DNA of 64,000 bases from Acidovorax sp. SRB_14 (GCF_012932145.1 NZ_MWOK01000001.1:203166-267165), one strand, 5' to 3'. Shown: positions 17,213 through 26,213, counted from the stretch's first letter. The notes: generated by a model from the letters alone, not told the origin. Numbers and translations: made by a program.

Positions 17213-17485
17213 CTATTTACCTCCTCCAATGCCTCCTCCAATATTGATCACATTGACCGGTGGCGGCGGTGCTTTGTATGTTCCCTGGTAAATAATCATC
17301 GACTCCCTGGCCGATTTGCCGTCCATTCCCAGCACCTGGTCTGGATTCCTGCCAGCGTCAGGGTTAATCATCATTTTTAGTTTGGCTTCGCGAACGGCAT
17401 CGCCGAACTTCGCGTCGTAGTTGGGCGTCACCGAGGCGCAACCTGTCAGCAAGGTGATTAGCAGGGCAATTGCAGGTGTGTTCAT
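17213..17485 (-). CDS. Small Tad-locus lipoprotein
   Basis: 90 residues. Short lipoprotein signal with lipobox LLTGC (Cys16), then FGDAVREAKLKMMINPDAGRN, a motif I associate with small lipoproteins found next to rcpA in beta-proteobacterial Tad loci, and a Pro/Gly-rich tail ending GGGIGGGK. It may assist the secretin, the role TadD plays elsewhere, but it has no TPR repeats. It lies 10 bp after rcpA, in the same operon. Confidence 0.82.
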   Translation of the reverse strand: MNTPAIALLITLLTGCASVTPNYDAKFGDAVREAKLKMMINPDAGRNPDQVLGMDGKSARESMIIYQGTYKAPPPPVNVINIGGGIGGGK

Positions 17486-17495
17486 AATCGCTCCA

Positions 17496-19022
17496 TTACT
17501 TGATTTCAGCGGCGGGAGCCGGAGCGGCAGATGCCGGCGCAGCGCCTTCCAGACTGCCGTTGAAAATCACTTCAGCGCGGCTCGGCACCACATGGTTGTC
17601 AGTCGGCAGCCTGGGAACCTCCATCAGCGGCTTGACCAGGCGAGGGGTCACGATGAACAGCAGCTCGGTCTGGTCGTTCTGGAACTCGGTACTGCGGAAC
17701 AAGGCGCCCATGACCGGCACTTCACCCAGGCCGGGGAAGCGCTTGATGGTTTCGGTAACGTTGTTCTTGATCAGACCGGCAATCACGAAGCTTTGTCCAT
17801 CGTTGAGTTGCACGGTGGTATCTGCCCGGCGCACCGTGAGCGAAGGCAAGATAGAGGTCACGCCGTTGACGCTGGTGAAAGGCGAGCCGGTTTGCAACAG
17901 ATCAGAGACTTCCGACACCATTTTCAAGTTGACCCGGGTGCCATCGAGCACGGTCGGCGTGAACTTGACACCGATGCCAAACTCCTTCTCCTCCAGCGTG
18001 ATGGTGGGTCTGCCGTTTGTGTTGTCTTGCGACACCGGAATGAAAATCTTGCCGCCCGAAAGGAAGCTGGCGGATTGGCCACTGATAGCCATGATGTTGG
18101 GCTCGGCCAGCACCCGCACCAGGCCATCGTCTTTCTGGCCATCGAGATTGAGCGCAGTCCTGCCGACCCTCAGCGCTTGCAGCAATCCACCACCATTGCT
18201 GAGGAAATTGGAAAGCAAGGAGAAGCTGTTGGCACCACCATCACTCGAGCGGTTGATGGCGACACTGGCACCGAATTTATCCAGCAAGGTTTTGCTGACC
18301 TCGGCAATCTTGACCTCCAGCATGACTTGCTGCGGCGTCGAGATGCGCAGCATGTTGACGACCTTCTTGCCATCGCCGTAGGCGGTGGCAAGACTCATCA
18401 CTTCGTCGAGCCTGATGGCGTCGCTGACCCGGCCGGTCAGCACAATGGCGTTCTCGGCGCCTTTGACCTTGATGCCGGTTTCTTCAGGCATCAACTCGGC
18501 GAGCTTGGACTGCAGCGTGTCCGGATCGATGGTGACGATGATGTCCTTGACCACGCAACGCCCATCGGCACTCTGCAGGATCACGTTCATGGAGCCGGCC
18601 TTTTTGCCCAGAAAGAACAGTTCTCTGGGGCTGAGCAACGTGATCTCCACATCTGCTACGCCATCCGAACCTTGTGCTGAAGCCGCCGGCACTGCCGGTG
18701 CATTGGCTGGCATTCCGGAGACCGCCTTGTCGGCCGCTGAAATCGCCCGGCCTGCGCGGCTGAACGAATGCCCGCCAACGAGCATGCGGGATGCGGGGTA
18801 ATCCAGCGGTATGACGCGCGACTTGCCGAGAGCCATATAGGTGGGGGGGTCGACCCTCGCCTCGCCAATACAGGGCTTTAAACCTGAGGTCGCGCGTGGT
18901 GCTTGGTCGACGGTCGGGTTCGTGGTCGGATGAGTGGCTGCAACTGCTTTGTCTTGGCTGAACGATTGGCCAGCCAGGGCCAATGTGGCAAGAAAAATCA
19001 GGCTCTTATATTTTTTGTGCAT
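17496..19022 (-). CDS. rcpA: Tad outer-membrane secretin RcpA (CpaC family)
   Basis: 508 residues, forming the outer-membrane pore for the Flp pilus. Seen: a signal peptide (KKYKSLIFLATLALAGQSFSQ), an N-terminal pilus-formation domain and BON-like region (about 60-260), and a secretin domain (about 290-475) ending TELLFIVTPRLVKPL. The C-terminal Ala/Pro-rich tail is species-specific. It is preceded by rcpC, and the ribosome site GAGGGAG supports the start. RcpA homologues are also called CpaC. Confidence 0.95.
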   Translation of the reverse strand: MHKKYKSLIFLATLALAGQSFSQDKAVAATHPTTNPTVDQAPRATSGLKPCIGEARVDPPTYMALGKSRVIPLDYPASRMLVGGHSFSRAGRAISAADKAVSGMPANAPAVPAASAQGSDGVADVEITLLSPRELFFLGKKAGSMNVILQSADGRCVVKDIIVTIDPDTLQSKLAELMPEETGIKVKGAENAIVLTGRVSDAIRLDEVMSLATAYGDGKKVVNMLRISTPQQVMLEVKIAEVSKTLLDKFGASVAINRSSDGGANSFSLLSNFLSNGGGLLQALRVGRTALNLDGQKDDGLVRVLAEPNIMAISGQSASFLSGGKIFIPVSQDNTNGRPTITLEEKEFGIGVKFTPTVLDGTRVNLKMVSEVSDLLQTGSPFTSVNGVTSILPSLTVRRADTTVQLNDGQSFVIAGLIKNNVTETIKRFPGLGEVPVMGALFRSTEFQNDQTELLFIVTPRLVKPLMEVPRLPTDNHVVPSRAEVIFNGSLEGAAPASAAPAPAAEIK

Positions 19023-19046
19023 TTTATTTGCTCCCTCTTTTTTTAT

Positions 19047-19898
19047 TTAGAAACAGTTGATAAATCGGGAACCGTTCTGAATCACTTCGACGCATTCAGT
19101 CGCTGGCTGCGCGGCCGGCTTGGCTATCACTGCTTTTGGTTTGTAGACAGACGTCGTGGTAGCTGCCACTTTCACGGCGGCGGGCGGTACTTCCTTTTCG
19201 CCAAAAAGCTGGCTCTTGGTAATGCCAGAAGTGGCTACGGTTTTCTTGTCAATCTGGTTGCGCAATACCAATGACAGGGTGCCGACACTGCGGGCCAGGT
19301 CGAGTTTTTCGGAGTCTTCGAGCGACAACTCCAGGGTGACGGCGCTGACGACCTTGGGTTTGGTGTCATCCCGGCTTGACTCCTGGGCCACGGCCAACAC
19401 CAGCACATGCTCGAGCACGGTCTTGCTGATTTGTTTGCCTTCTTCCCCCTTGCCCTTGTCTTGCTGGGCATTGACCATGACATCGACGTAATTTCCAGGA
19501 AGAGCGAAGCCGGCCACGCCGACGACGTCATTGACGCGCACGGTCATCGCCCGCTTGCCTTCGGCAATGACGGCCGAAAGACCGCCCTGGGTACCAGCAG
19601 GTGCCAGCTTGCGCTCCAGCACCGCGTCGCCTCTCAGCACGCTGACTTTAACGACCCGGTCCTGCAGCTCGTTGATGTCCTTGAAAGAGCCTTCCGGTAT
19701 GGAACCGCTGGGCCAGTCCGTCGATGTGAGCATTTGCGGATTGATCTTGCTGCCCATTTCAATATCGACCGCAGCGACGACGACTTTGTGGGAGGCAATA
19801 TTCGATTGCCGTGCTGCCCAGCCTGCTGCATAGACTGCCGCTGCCAGACCGACCATCAAGGCAAGAAACAACAATCCGAGGGCTTTAATGTTTTTCAT
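19047..19898 (-). CDS. rcpC: Flp pilus assembly protein RcpC/CpaB
   Basis: 283 residues. N-terminal membrane segment (GLLFLALMVGLAAAVYAAGW), a SAF-type domain (about 38-110, VVVAAVDIEMGSKINPQML ... VSVLRGDAVLERKL) and the RcpC domain (about 115-225, GKRAMTVRVNDVVGVAGFALPGNYVDV). It is thought to act in the periplasm with the secretin. The Cys pair near the C-terminus (CVEVIQNGSRFINC) could form a disulfide. It lies between tadV and rcpA. Confidence 0.94.
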   Translation of the reverse strand: MKNIKALGLLFLALMVGLAAAVYAAGWAARQSNIASHKVVVAAVDIEMGSKINPQMLTSTDWPSGSIPEGSFKDINELQDRVVKVSVLRGDAVLERKLAPAGTQGGLSAVIAEGKRAMTVRVNDVVGVAGFALPGNYVDVMVNAQQDKGKGEEGKQISKTVLEHVLVLAVAQESSRDDTKPKVVSAVTLELSLEDSEKLDLARSVGTLSLVLRNQIDKKTVATSGITKSQLFGEKEVPPAAVKVAATTTSVYKPKAVIAKPAAQPATECVEVIQNGSRFINCF

Positions 19899-19928
19899 TG
19901 CTGTCTTTCATGGGCTTGAGTGAACGAT

Positions 19929-20513
19929 TTATGCGTAACCTAGTTGCTTTGCCACGGCGTACGTCATTGTTCCAATACTGATGCAGATGCCATACGGCAG
20001 TTTTCCTACCGATTTTTGTGCCTCTATCTGCACTTCCGGCTTGAAACCGCCAACAGCCGAAATCACCACCATTTGCACAGTGTCCTTGACATTAAGCAGC
20101 ATGCGTACCAATGCCTTGGCATATAGCGCAAATACCAATGCCGCAATACCACCCACAATGAATGAAAAAATGACGGCATACAAGGTATCGCTCACACCCA
20201 GGAAAGCACCCACCATGGCCATTAACTTTACATCCCCGGCACCCATCACTCTCAATGCGTATAAGGGCAGCATGATCAAAAACCCCAGCACGAGCCCTCC
20301 CAATGCCCAAAAAAATCCATGGTCGCGTGAAAACGGCACTATCGCGCTGTAAATCAATCCAAAAACAATACCGCTGACAGTTAACCAATTGGGAATCTTA
20401 TAGGTACGGTAGTCGTTCACAGAAGCCGCCACCAGAAATATAAACAGAACGGCGGTGCGCGGATCCTTGATGAGCGCCACCAGGAGTTCCATTAAAGAAT
20501 AAAATTCTTGCAT
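19929..20513 (-). CDS. tadV: Prepilin peptidase TadV (CpaA family)
   Basis: 194-residue membrane aspartic peptidase that removes the leader of Flp pilins and TadE/F-like pseudopilins. Seen: NDYRTYKIPNWL (first catalytic Asp) and GAGDVKLMAMVGAFLG (second, GxGD motif), with about five to six membrane helices. It lacks the N-terminal methylase domain of PilD, as expected for the A24 Tad subgroup. It starts 3 bp after flp2. Confidence 0.95.
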   Translation of the reverse strand: MQEFYSLMELLVALIKDPRTAVLFIFLVAASVNDYRTYKIPNWLTVSGIVFGLIYSAIVPFSRDHGFFWALGGLVLGFLIMLPLYALRVMGAGDVKLMAMVGAFLGVSDTLYAVIFSFIVGGIAALVFALYAKALVRMLLNVKDTVQMVVISAVGGFKPEVQIEAQKSVGKLPYGICISIGTMTYAVAKQLGYA

Positions 20514-20516
20514 GAT

Positions 20517-20669
20517 CTACCCTTGCATTTCTTTGGACAGCGCGAGAAACGAAAGTGCGCTAACCACCGCGATAATTGCCCCTATTAATATGCACTCTAT
20601 AAGCGACACGCCGGACTCGCCCTTTAAAAACTCCACAACGGCATGCAACAGATGGCCGACTGATTGCAT
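20517..20669 (-). CDS. flp2: Second, very short Flp-like pilin with Glu-Cys in place of Glu-Tyr
   Basis: 50-residue prepilin-like protein. GESG|VSLIECILIGAIIAVVSA has cleavage Gly20 and Glu25 at +5, but Cys26 replaces the near-universal Tyr. The mature part would be only 30 residues, essentially a bare helix. GGAG lies 8-9 bp before the chosen ATG; a longer in-frame start at 20753 lacks a ribosome site and would bury the leader. It is the first gene of the locus, directly before tadV. It could be a minor or initiating pilin. Confidence 0.83.
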   Translation of the reverse strand: MQSVGHLLHAVVEFLKGESGVSLIECILIGAIIAVVSALSFLALSKEMQG

Positions 20670-21096
20670 ATATATCTCCAGTTTGGTATATTTTTGATTT
20701 TTATTCACTCCACCTGGAGACAATGCTCTTGCGGATAAATTAAATATAGCCACGCAAGGAATGGGAGCATGGGCATTGAGCCCTTTTTTGATTAGGCCAA
20801 AGCGCCTTTTTTTAGGCGCATGGGTAGTACAAATCTACTAAGGTAAATTGGCAAAACATCCCCTGATCCAACAGGCATCAGCGTCTAGTGGCGTCCTCGC
20901 AGCCAGGGAGCCATCCAAGCTGGCGGATATCTCCTACACGCTCACGGGCGCTTTTTCCGCTGGCCCGGACAGCGCCGGGTAGCACACTGAAAGTTCGAAC
21001 TGGGAACAGGCCACCGCCCCCGTGGCACACCGTTCCCCACCGCGCCCTGCGGCCTGCTTCTGGTTCGTTTACCCACTTTCGGACAAGGAGAAAGCC
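20670..21096. other. Divergent intergenic region at the right edge of the Tad island
   Basis: No gene is supported. It separates the minus-strand Tad genes from plus-strand chromosome-type genes, and base composition rises sharply through it. A perfect 6-bp inverted repeat around a T-run (GCGCCT at 20802 and AGGCGC ending at 20819) is present but is not followed by a T tract. The Tad operon promoter must lie here; I could not place it. Confidence 0.45.
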
Positions 21097-21561
21097 ATGT
21101 TGAACGCATCGATCAAAGCCATGTCAGTGGGCGCAGCCCTGGCGCTGGCAGCCAGCGGCGCATTCGCCCAGACGACCCCGAGTACGAGCACACAGCCTCC
21201 TGCCTCGGTCGGCGTCACACCGCAAGACGCGTCCCAAGCCACCCAGAAGGCCGTGCCGCGCTCGGACACCGGCACCGTGGTGCGCACCGACCAGTCTGCC
21301 GCCGACCGCGCCCGGGATGCCGCCAACCAGGTCCAGAACCGCACCGGCACCGGCACTAGCACTACCAACACCACCACCGGCACGACTGGCAATGCGGGCA
21401 CGGCCGGCAGCACCAGCGGATCGATGGGAACGGGCTCCAGTGCATCGAACATGGACACCAACACCAACAACACCACGGGTTCCATGAGCTCCGACATGAA
21501 CAGCAGTGGCCAGCGCATGGGCGCCTACGGCACCCGGCGCGCCCGTGCAGACCGCAACTGA
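21097..21561 (+). CDS. Secreted Thr/Gly/Asn-rich low-complexity protein
   Basis: 154 residues. Signal peptide with KAMSVGAALALAASGAFA|Q, then a low-complexity region dominated by Thr, Gly, Ser and Asn (about 85-140) and an Arg-rich end. AAGGAG lies just before the ATG at 21097. No domain recognised; probably periplasmic or surface. It precedes a stress-type protein gene that also begins with a Thr-rich stretch, and the two may be co-expressed. Confidence 0.7.
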   Translation: MLNASIKAMSVGAALALAASGAFAQTTPSTSTQPPASVGVTPQDASQATQKAVPRSDTGTVVRTDQSAADRARDAANQVQNRTGTGTSTTNTTTGTTGNAGTAGSTSGSMGTGSSASNMDTNTNNTTGSMSSDMNSSGQRMGAYGTRRARADRN

Positions 21562-21621
21562 CGGCCTTGCTGTACCCCGTCCCAGCCTTTATTCATCCCT
21601 GTTGACCTGAGAGGAAAAGCC

Positions 21622-22218
21622 ATGAACACGCCCTACAACCCGACCACCGACACGACCGGCATCAACTCCACCACCGGCACGACCACCACAACCACCCCCT
21701 CGGGCAAGCTCGTGACGGGCCTGTTCCCCGACCGCGACAGTGCCGAGGCCGCATACAACGCAGCGAACACCCGCGGCTACTCCAAGGACGACGTGAACCT
21801 GGTGATGTCCGATGAAACCCGCACCCGCCACTTTGGCGACACGACCGCGGGCCGGGAAACCGAGCTGGGCAACAAGGCAGCCGAAGGCGCAGGCATTGGC
21901 GGCGCCATTGGCGGCACCGTGGGCGCGGTCATCGCGGCCATTGCCGCCGTGGGCACGACGCTGGCACTGCCTGGCCTGGGTCTGGTGATTGCCGGCCCGC
22001 TGGCAGCGGCCGCCGCAGGTGCTGGAGCGGGTGCTGCCGGTGGTGGCCTGATCGGCGCACTGATCGGCTGGAACATCCCCGAAGAGCGCGTCAAGCACTA
22101 TGAAGAAGGCATCAAGCGCGGTGGCATTCTGATGGGTCTGCGCACCAAGTCGGACGACGACGCCGCCTATCTCGAAAACGAGTGGCGCAACAACCGCGGC
22201 GAGCACGTGTACCGCTGA
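21622..22218 (+). CDS. General-stress-type protein with glycine zipper
   Basis: 198 residues. A Thr-rich N-terminus (1-28) is followed by a YflT-like heat-induced stress domain (GKLVTGLFPDRDSAEAAYNA ... GYSKDDVNLVMSDE, about 29-65), a long Gly/Ala zipper likely to insert in membrane (about 88-150), and a charged C-terminus with YEEGIKRGGILMGL, a repeat characteristic of this family. Ribosome site GAGAGG. Function unproven; such proteins are often stress- or stationary-phase-induced. A strong terminator follows. Confidence 0.75.
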   Translation: MNTPYNPTTDTTGINSTTGTTTTTTPSGKLVTGLFPDRDSAEAAYNAANTRGYSKDDVNLVMSDETRTRHFGDTTAGRETELGNKAAEGAGIGGAIGGTVGAVIAAIAAVGTTLALPGLGLVIAGPLAAAAAGAGAGAAGGGLIGALIGWNIPEERVKHYEEGIKRGGILMGLRTKSDDDAAYLENEWRNNRGEHVYR

Positions 22219-22320
22219 TCGGCAATGCACCGGCCGGCCAGGCACGCGCCGCGGCGCACCGCCCCGAGCGCTCTGGCATAGTAGACACTGACCTTCGCGG
22301 TTTTGATAGCCGTTCGACGA

Positions 22321-22352
22321 GCGGCCATTTCACACGAAATGGCCGCTTTTTT
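22321..22352 (+). terminator. Rho-independent terminator
   Basis: An 11-bp perfect stem (GCGGCCATTTC with its complement) and a 4-base loop, followed by six T. It ends the stress-protein gene. The upstream flank TTTTGATAGC (22300-22310) resembles one end of the 54-bp dispersed repeat, so the terminator may derive from a degraded copy. Confidence 0.88.
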
Positions 22353-22426
22353 GTGAAGCGTGTGGATGGCTGCGCCACCTGCGTGCGCCACAGAATCATG
22401 AATCTGACGTTTCGTTGCCCTTTCCC

Positions 22427-23122
22427 ATGACACTGCCCTGCTCCTCTTCTTGGCTCCATTGGATCCGTGCGTGCACGGTGCTGGGGGCTGTGGCGGCCGG
22501 GTGCGGTGGCGCCGCGCAGGCGGCGCCGGCCCGCGGCAGCGCCACCATTCCCCGCGCAACGACCGCGGCGCAGCCCGCGCTGTCGTCCGAGGCGCGCGCG
22601 GTGGCCCACTGGGTGAGGCGCAGCGGCAACAACGCGCGGCTGCCGTTCGTGCTGGTGGACAAGCGCGCTGCCGCGGTGCATGTGTTCAGCGCCGACGGCA
22701 CGCTCCAGGCATCCGCCCCCGTGCTGCTGGGCCTGGCGCGGGGCGACCGCTCGGTGCCCGGCATCGGCGAGCGGCCCATGTCCCGCATCGCACCGCACGA
22801 GCGCACCACGCCTGCCGGGCGCTTTGTCTCCGAGCCGGGGCGCAATCTGCAGGGCGAGGACATTGTCTGGATCGACTACGACGACGCGGTCTCGCTGCAC
22901 CGGGTGCGCGCGACCAACCCGGCTGAGCGCCGCCTGCAGCGCCTGGCCAGCGCCACGCCGGCAGACAACCGCATCTCGTACGGCTGCGTGAACGTGCCCG
23001 CCGCGTTCTACGACCGCTTTGTGCTGCCCCACCTGGGCCATGCGCCGGGCGTGGTCTATGTGCTGCCGGAGATGCAGTCTGCGGCCTCGTTTTTTGGCTT
23101 CGACCCGGTCGCGGCACGGTGA
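22427..23122 (+). CDS. L,D-transpeptidase (YkuD-fold) family protein
   Basis: 231 residues. N-terminal signal-like segment (IRACTVLGAVAAGCGGAAQA), then a YkuD-type catalytic region ending ISYGCVNVP, with the predicted nucleophile Cys near residue 187. The canonical Arg after GC is Asn here, a variant I associate with a murein-transpeptidase subfamily. It would cross-link peptidoglycan or attach proteins in the periplasm. Start at 22427 versus 22415 is undecided because no clear ribosome site is visible. Single gene between a terminator and a repeat. Confidence 0.8.
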   Translation: MTLPCSSSWLHWIRACTVLGAVAAGCGGAAQAAPARGSATIPRATTAAQPALSSEARAVAHWVRRSGNNARLPFVLVDKRAAAVHVFSADGTLQASAPVLLGLARGDRSVPGIGERPMSRIAPHERTTPAGRFVSEPGRNLQGEDIVWIDYDDAVSLHRVRATNPAERRLQRLASATPADNRISYGCVNVPAAFYDRFVLPHLGHAPGVVYVLPEMQSAASFFGFDPVAAR

Positions 23123-23179
23123 CAGCGCAGCCCACAAGGCATCTGGACGGCGGCCGCCATGCCCTCCGAATAAATCATG

Positions 23180-23233
23180 AAATAGGCCTCTAACGCAGGC
23201 CCATCAAGCGACAGAAGCTCTCATTTAAAGAGC
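23180..23233 (+). repeat. Copy of the ~54-bp dispersed repeat (intergenic)
   Basis: Begins AAATAGGCCTCTAACGC and ends CATTTAAAGAGC. It aligns over its length with nine other copies in the window. It lies between the L,D-transpeptidase gene and the 3' end of the acyl-CoA synthetase/acetyltransferase gene. Confidence 0.8.
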
Positions 23234-23367
23234 ACCGAAGCACTGGCGGTGCCACCGATGCGTGTGGCAATGCGACACGCGCACGGCTTTCCGCGCTCCC
23301 GACCGTGCTCCGCCACTGGACGACGGGCAAGCGCAACGGCGCTGCCAAGGGCGCGCAGGGAATCCAT

Positions 23368-26043
23368 TCACAGCCGGTGCGTCACGAGCTTGAAGTCGGC
23401 ATCCTCGGCAAAAGGCTTGATGGCAAAACCCAGATTGCGCATCAGGCGCAGCATGCTGGTGTTGTTGGCCAGCACCAGGCCTTCGATTTCCGCCAGGCCG
23501 CGGTCACGCGCCACGTCCATGATGCTGAGCATCAGGCGCGAGCCCAGTCCCTTGCCGTTGAAATCGTCGGCCACCACCAGGCCGAACTCGCAGCTGCTGT
23601 GGTCGGGGTTGGTGACGTAGCGCGAGACGCCCACCAGGCGCTCGGTTTCGGTCACGGTGCCGTCGGCGGCCACCTGGCGCTCACGGAAGATGGCGGCAAG
23701 CGCCATCTCGCGGTCGTAGTCGATCAGCGCAAAGCGCGCCAGCATCGAGGGCGGCAGCTCGACCAGCGATGACACGAAGCGAAAGTAGCGGCTCTGCGGC
23801 GACAGGCCCTGCACCAGCGCCTGCAGCTGCGGCGCATCGTCGGGGCGGATGGGGCGCACGGTGTACTGGCCGCCGTCGCGCAGCGGCCAGACATGCTCGT
23901 ACTGCGCCGGGTACGGCGGTATGGCCAGGTGGCCAAAGCCGCTGCTGTGCTGCGCGTGCCCGATGACGATGCGCGCGTCGACCGCCACCGCGCCGAACTC
24001 GTCGACGATCAGCGGGTTGATGTCCATCTCGCGCAGCGAGGGCAGCGCGCACACCATCTCGGAAACGCGCAGCAGCGTCTGCTCCAGCACCTCGCGGTTC
24101 ACGGCCTGGGCGTTACGCCACTCGCCCAGGGTCTGCGCCACGCGCGAGCGCTCGATCAGGTGGTGCGCCAGGTACTGGTTGAGCGGCGGCAGCTCCATCG
24201 CGCGGTCGTTGATCAGCTCGATCATGGTGCCGCCCGCGCCAAAGGTGATGACCGGGCCGAACGGCTCATCGCTGACCATGCCGATGCAGATTTCGCGCCC
24301 GCGCTGGCCGCGCGCCATGCGCTGCACGCTCACGCCGTTGATGCGCGCGCCGGGCTGCGCGTGCGCCACGCGCTGCACCATGTCGTTGTAGGCGTCGCGC
24401 GCCGCCGAGCCATTGCGGATGTCGAGCGCCACGCCGCCCACGTCGGACTTGTGCGCCACATCGGGCGAATCGATCTTGAGCGCCACCGGAAAGCCCAGCT
24501 GCGTGGCGATCATCATGGCCTCGTTGGCGCTGCGCGCCAGAACGGTCTGCGTGACGGGGATGTGGAAGGCCGCCAGCAGCGTCTTGGACTCGATCTCGGT
24601 CAGCACATGCCGCTGCTCGGCCAGCACGCTCTCGATCAGCAGGCGTGCGCCGGCGATGTCGGGCTTGGCCAGCGCGCTCAGCGAGGTCGGCGTCTGCTGC
24701 AGCATCTTCTGGTTTTGGTAGAACGAAGCGATGTCGCCAAACGCGCCCACCGCCGCCTCGGGCGTGCGGAAGGCCGGCAGCGCCGCCTCGCGCAGCACAG
24801 CGCGCGCCGGCACCACCTGGGCATCGCCCATGAAGCAGGTCAGCAGCGGCTTGGACATCTGGCGTGCGGTCTGCGCCAGCGCGCGCGCTACGCCGCTGGC
24901 ATCGGCGTTGCTGCGCGGCGAATAGATGGCCAGCACACCGTCGACCAAGGGCTCGGCGCTGGCCGCTTCGACCGCCAGCTGGTAGTGCGCCGGCGTGGCG
25001 TCTTCCGATAAATTGATCAGGTCGCTGAGCGAGGCGAGCGGGGGCAGCTGTGGCGCCAGCGCCTGCGCGCGCGGCCCCTGCAGCGTGCCCAGGTCGAGGC
25101 CGATTTCATTGACCCAGTCGGCCGCCAGCACCCCCGGGCCGCCACCGTTGGTGACGATGGCCAGGCGCGGGCCGACGGCGCGGTAGCGCGAGGCCAGGCA
25201 CTTGGCGGCCGAGAACAATTCCACGAACGAGCGTACGCGCACCGCGCCCGCGCGCCGCAGGGCGGCATCGAACACGTCGTCGCTGCCGACGATGGCCGCG
25301 CTGTGCGTGAGCGCCGCGCGGTTGCCGGCCGGCTTGCGCCCGGCCTTGAGCACGACCACCGGCTTGGCGTGTGCGGCCGAGCGCAGCGCGCTCATGAATT
25401 CGCGCGCATTCGAGATGCCTTCGAGGTAGACGACGATGCTTTGCGTGTGCGGGTCGCTGGCCAGGAAGTCGAGCACCTGCGCGATGTCGAGCGCCGTTTC
25501 GGGCCCGAGCGACACCACCGACGAAAAGCCCACGCCGTTGTTGCCGGCCCAGTCCAGGATGGCCGAGGTCAGCGCCCCCGACTGCGACACCAGCGCCAGC
25601 GGGCCGGCATTGGCCAGTGGACCGACTGCGCTGGCGTTGAGGCCCAAGACCGGGCGCTGCAGGCCCATGCTGTTGGGGCCGAGCAGGTAGATGCCCTCGC
25701 GCTGGGCGATTTTCTTCAGCTCTGCGGCCTCGGCCGCGCCCACCCCGCTGGAGATGACCAGCGCCGCGCGCGAGCCGATGCGCGCGGCCACCTCCAGCGC
25801 TGCCGGCAGGTCCTGCGCCGGCAGGGCAATGACCGTGAGGTCGGCGCGCCGCTGCGCCAGGTCGGCCAGCGTGCCGCTGGTGTGGACATCGAGAAACTGC
25901 AACGTGCCCTTGAACTTCTGTGCCCGCAGCGCGCTGTGCACGGCCCGCGCCTGCGGCGTGAGCTGCTCGGGGGCCTCGGAGCTGCCAGCCAGCACGGCGA
26001 TGGACGCTGGCGTGAAAAGGGGGGTGAGGTAGTGTTTGTCCAT
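23368..26043 (-). CDS. Pat-like bifunctional acyl-CoA synthetase (ADP-forming)/GNAT acetyltransferase
   Basis: 891 residues, close to the length of enterobacterial Pat/PatZ. Domain order: CoA-binding Rossmann domain (about 8-140), succinyl-CoA-ligase-like domains (about 150-460), ATP-grasp (about 490-700, HVLTEIESKTLLAAFHIPVT), and a C-terminal GNAT domain (about 730-890, with NGKGLGSRLMLSIMDVA forming the acetyl-CoA loop). Members acetylate lysines of metabolic enzymes such as acetyl-CoA synthetase. Start at 26043 is the first Met matching family starts; the frame continues open upstream. It is divergent from the GGDEF gene. Confidence 0.9.
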   Translation of the reverse strand: MDKHYLTPLFTPASIAVLAGSSEAPEQLTPQARAVHSALRAQKFKGTLQFLDVHTSGTLADLAQRRADLTVIALPAQDLPAALEVAARIGSRAALVISSGVGAAEAAELKKIAQREGIYLLGPNSMGLQRPVLGLNASAVGPLANAGPLALVSQSGALTSAILDWAGNNGVGFSSVVSLGPETALDIAQVLDFLASDPHTQSIVVYLEGISNAREFMSALRSAAHAKPVVVLKAGRKPAGNRAALTHSAAIVGSDDVFDAALRRAGAVRVRSFVELFSAAKCLASRYRAVGPRLAIVTNGGGPGVLAADWVNEIGLDLGTLQGPRAQALAPQLPPLASLSDLINLSEDATPAHYQLAVEAASAEPLVDGVLAIYSPRSNADASGVARALAQTARQMSKPLLTCFMGDAQVVPARAVLREAALPAFRTPEAAVGAFGDIASFYQNQKMLQQTPTSLSALAKPDIAGARLLIESVLAEQRHVLTEIESKTLLAAFHIPVTQTVLARSANEAMMIATQLGFPVALKIDSPDVAHKSDVGGVALDIRNGSAARDAYNDMVQRVAHAQPGARINGVSVQRMARGQRGREICIGMVSDEPFGPVITFGAGGTMIELINDRAMELPPLNQYLAHHLIERSRVAQTLGEWRNAQAVNREVLEQTLLRVSEMVCALPSLREMDINPLIVDEFGAVAVDARIVIGHAQHSSGFGHLAIPPYPAQYEHVWPLRDGGQYTVRPIRPDDAPQLQALVQGLSPQSRYFRFVSSLVELPPSMLARFALIDYDREMALAAIFRERQVAADGTVTETERLVGVSRYVTNPDHSSCEFGLVVADDFNGKGLGSRLMLSIMDVARDRGLAEIEGLVLANNTSMLRLMRNLGFAIKPFAEDADFKLVTHRL

Positions 26044-26213
26044 GGCGCGGTCGGCGGTCGGTGGAAGGCCGGCGCTCTGCCGGCGGGCACATGGCATTCT
26101 GCCTTGCCCGCAGCCGGCCCTGGCCGCACGCTTGTCACGCCAGGCGGGCACAATGCCGCGATGCCCGCCCGCTCCATTTCCCGCCCCACCGCCCGCTGCG
26201 CCGCGCCCTGAAA

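Noticed and set aside
20802-20819. Terminator at the right edge of the Tad island
   Set aside because: The 6-bp inverted repeat encloses the T-run instead of preceding one, so it lacks terminator form in either direction.
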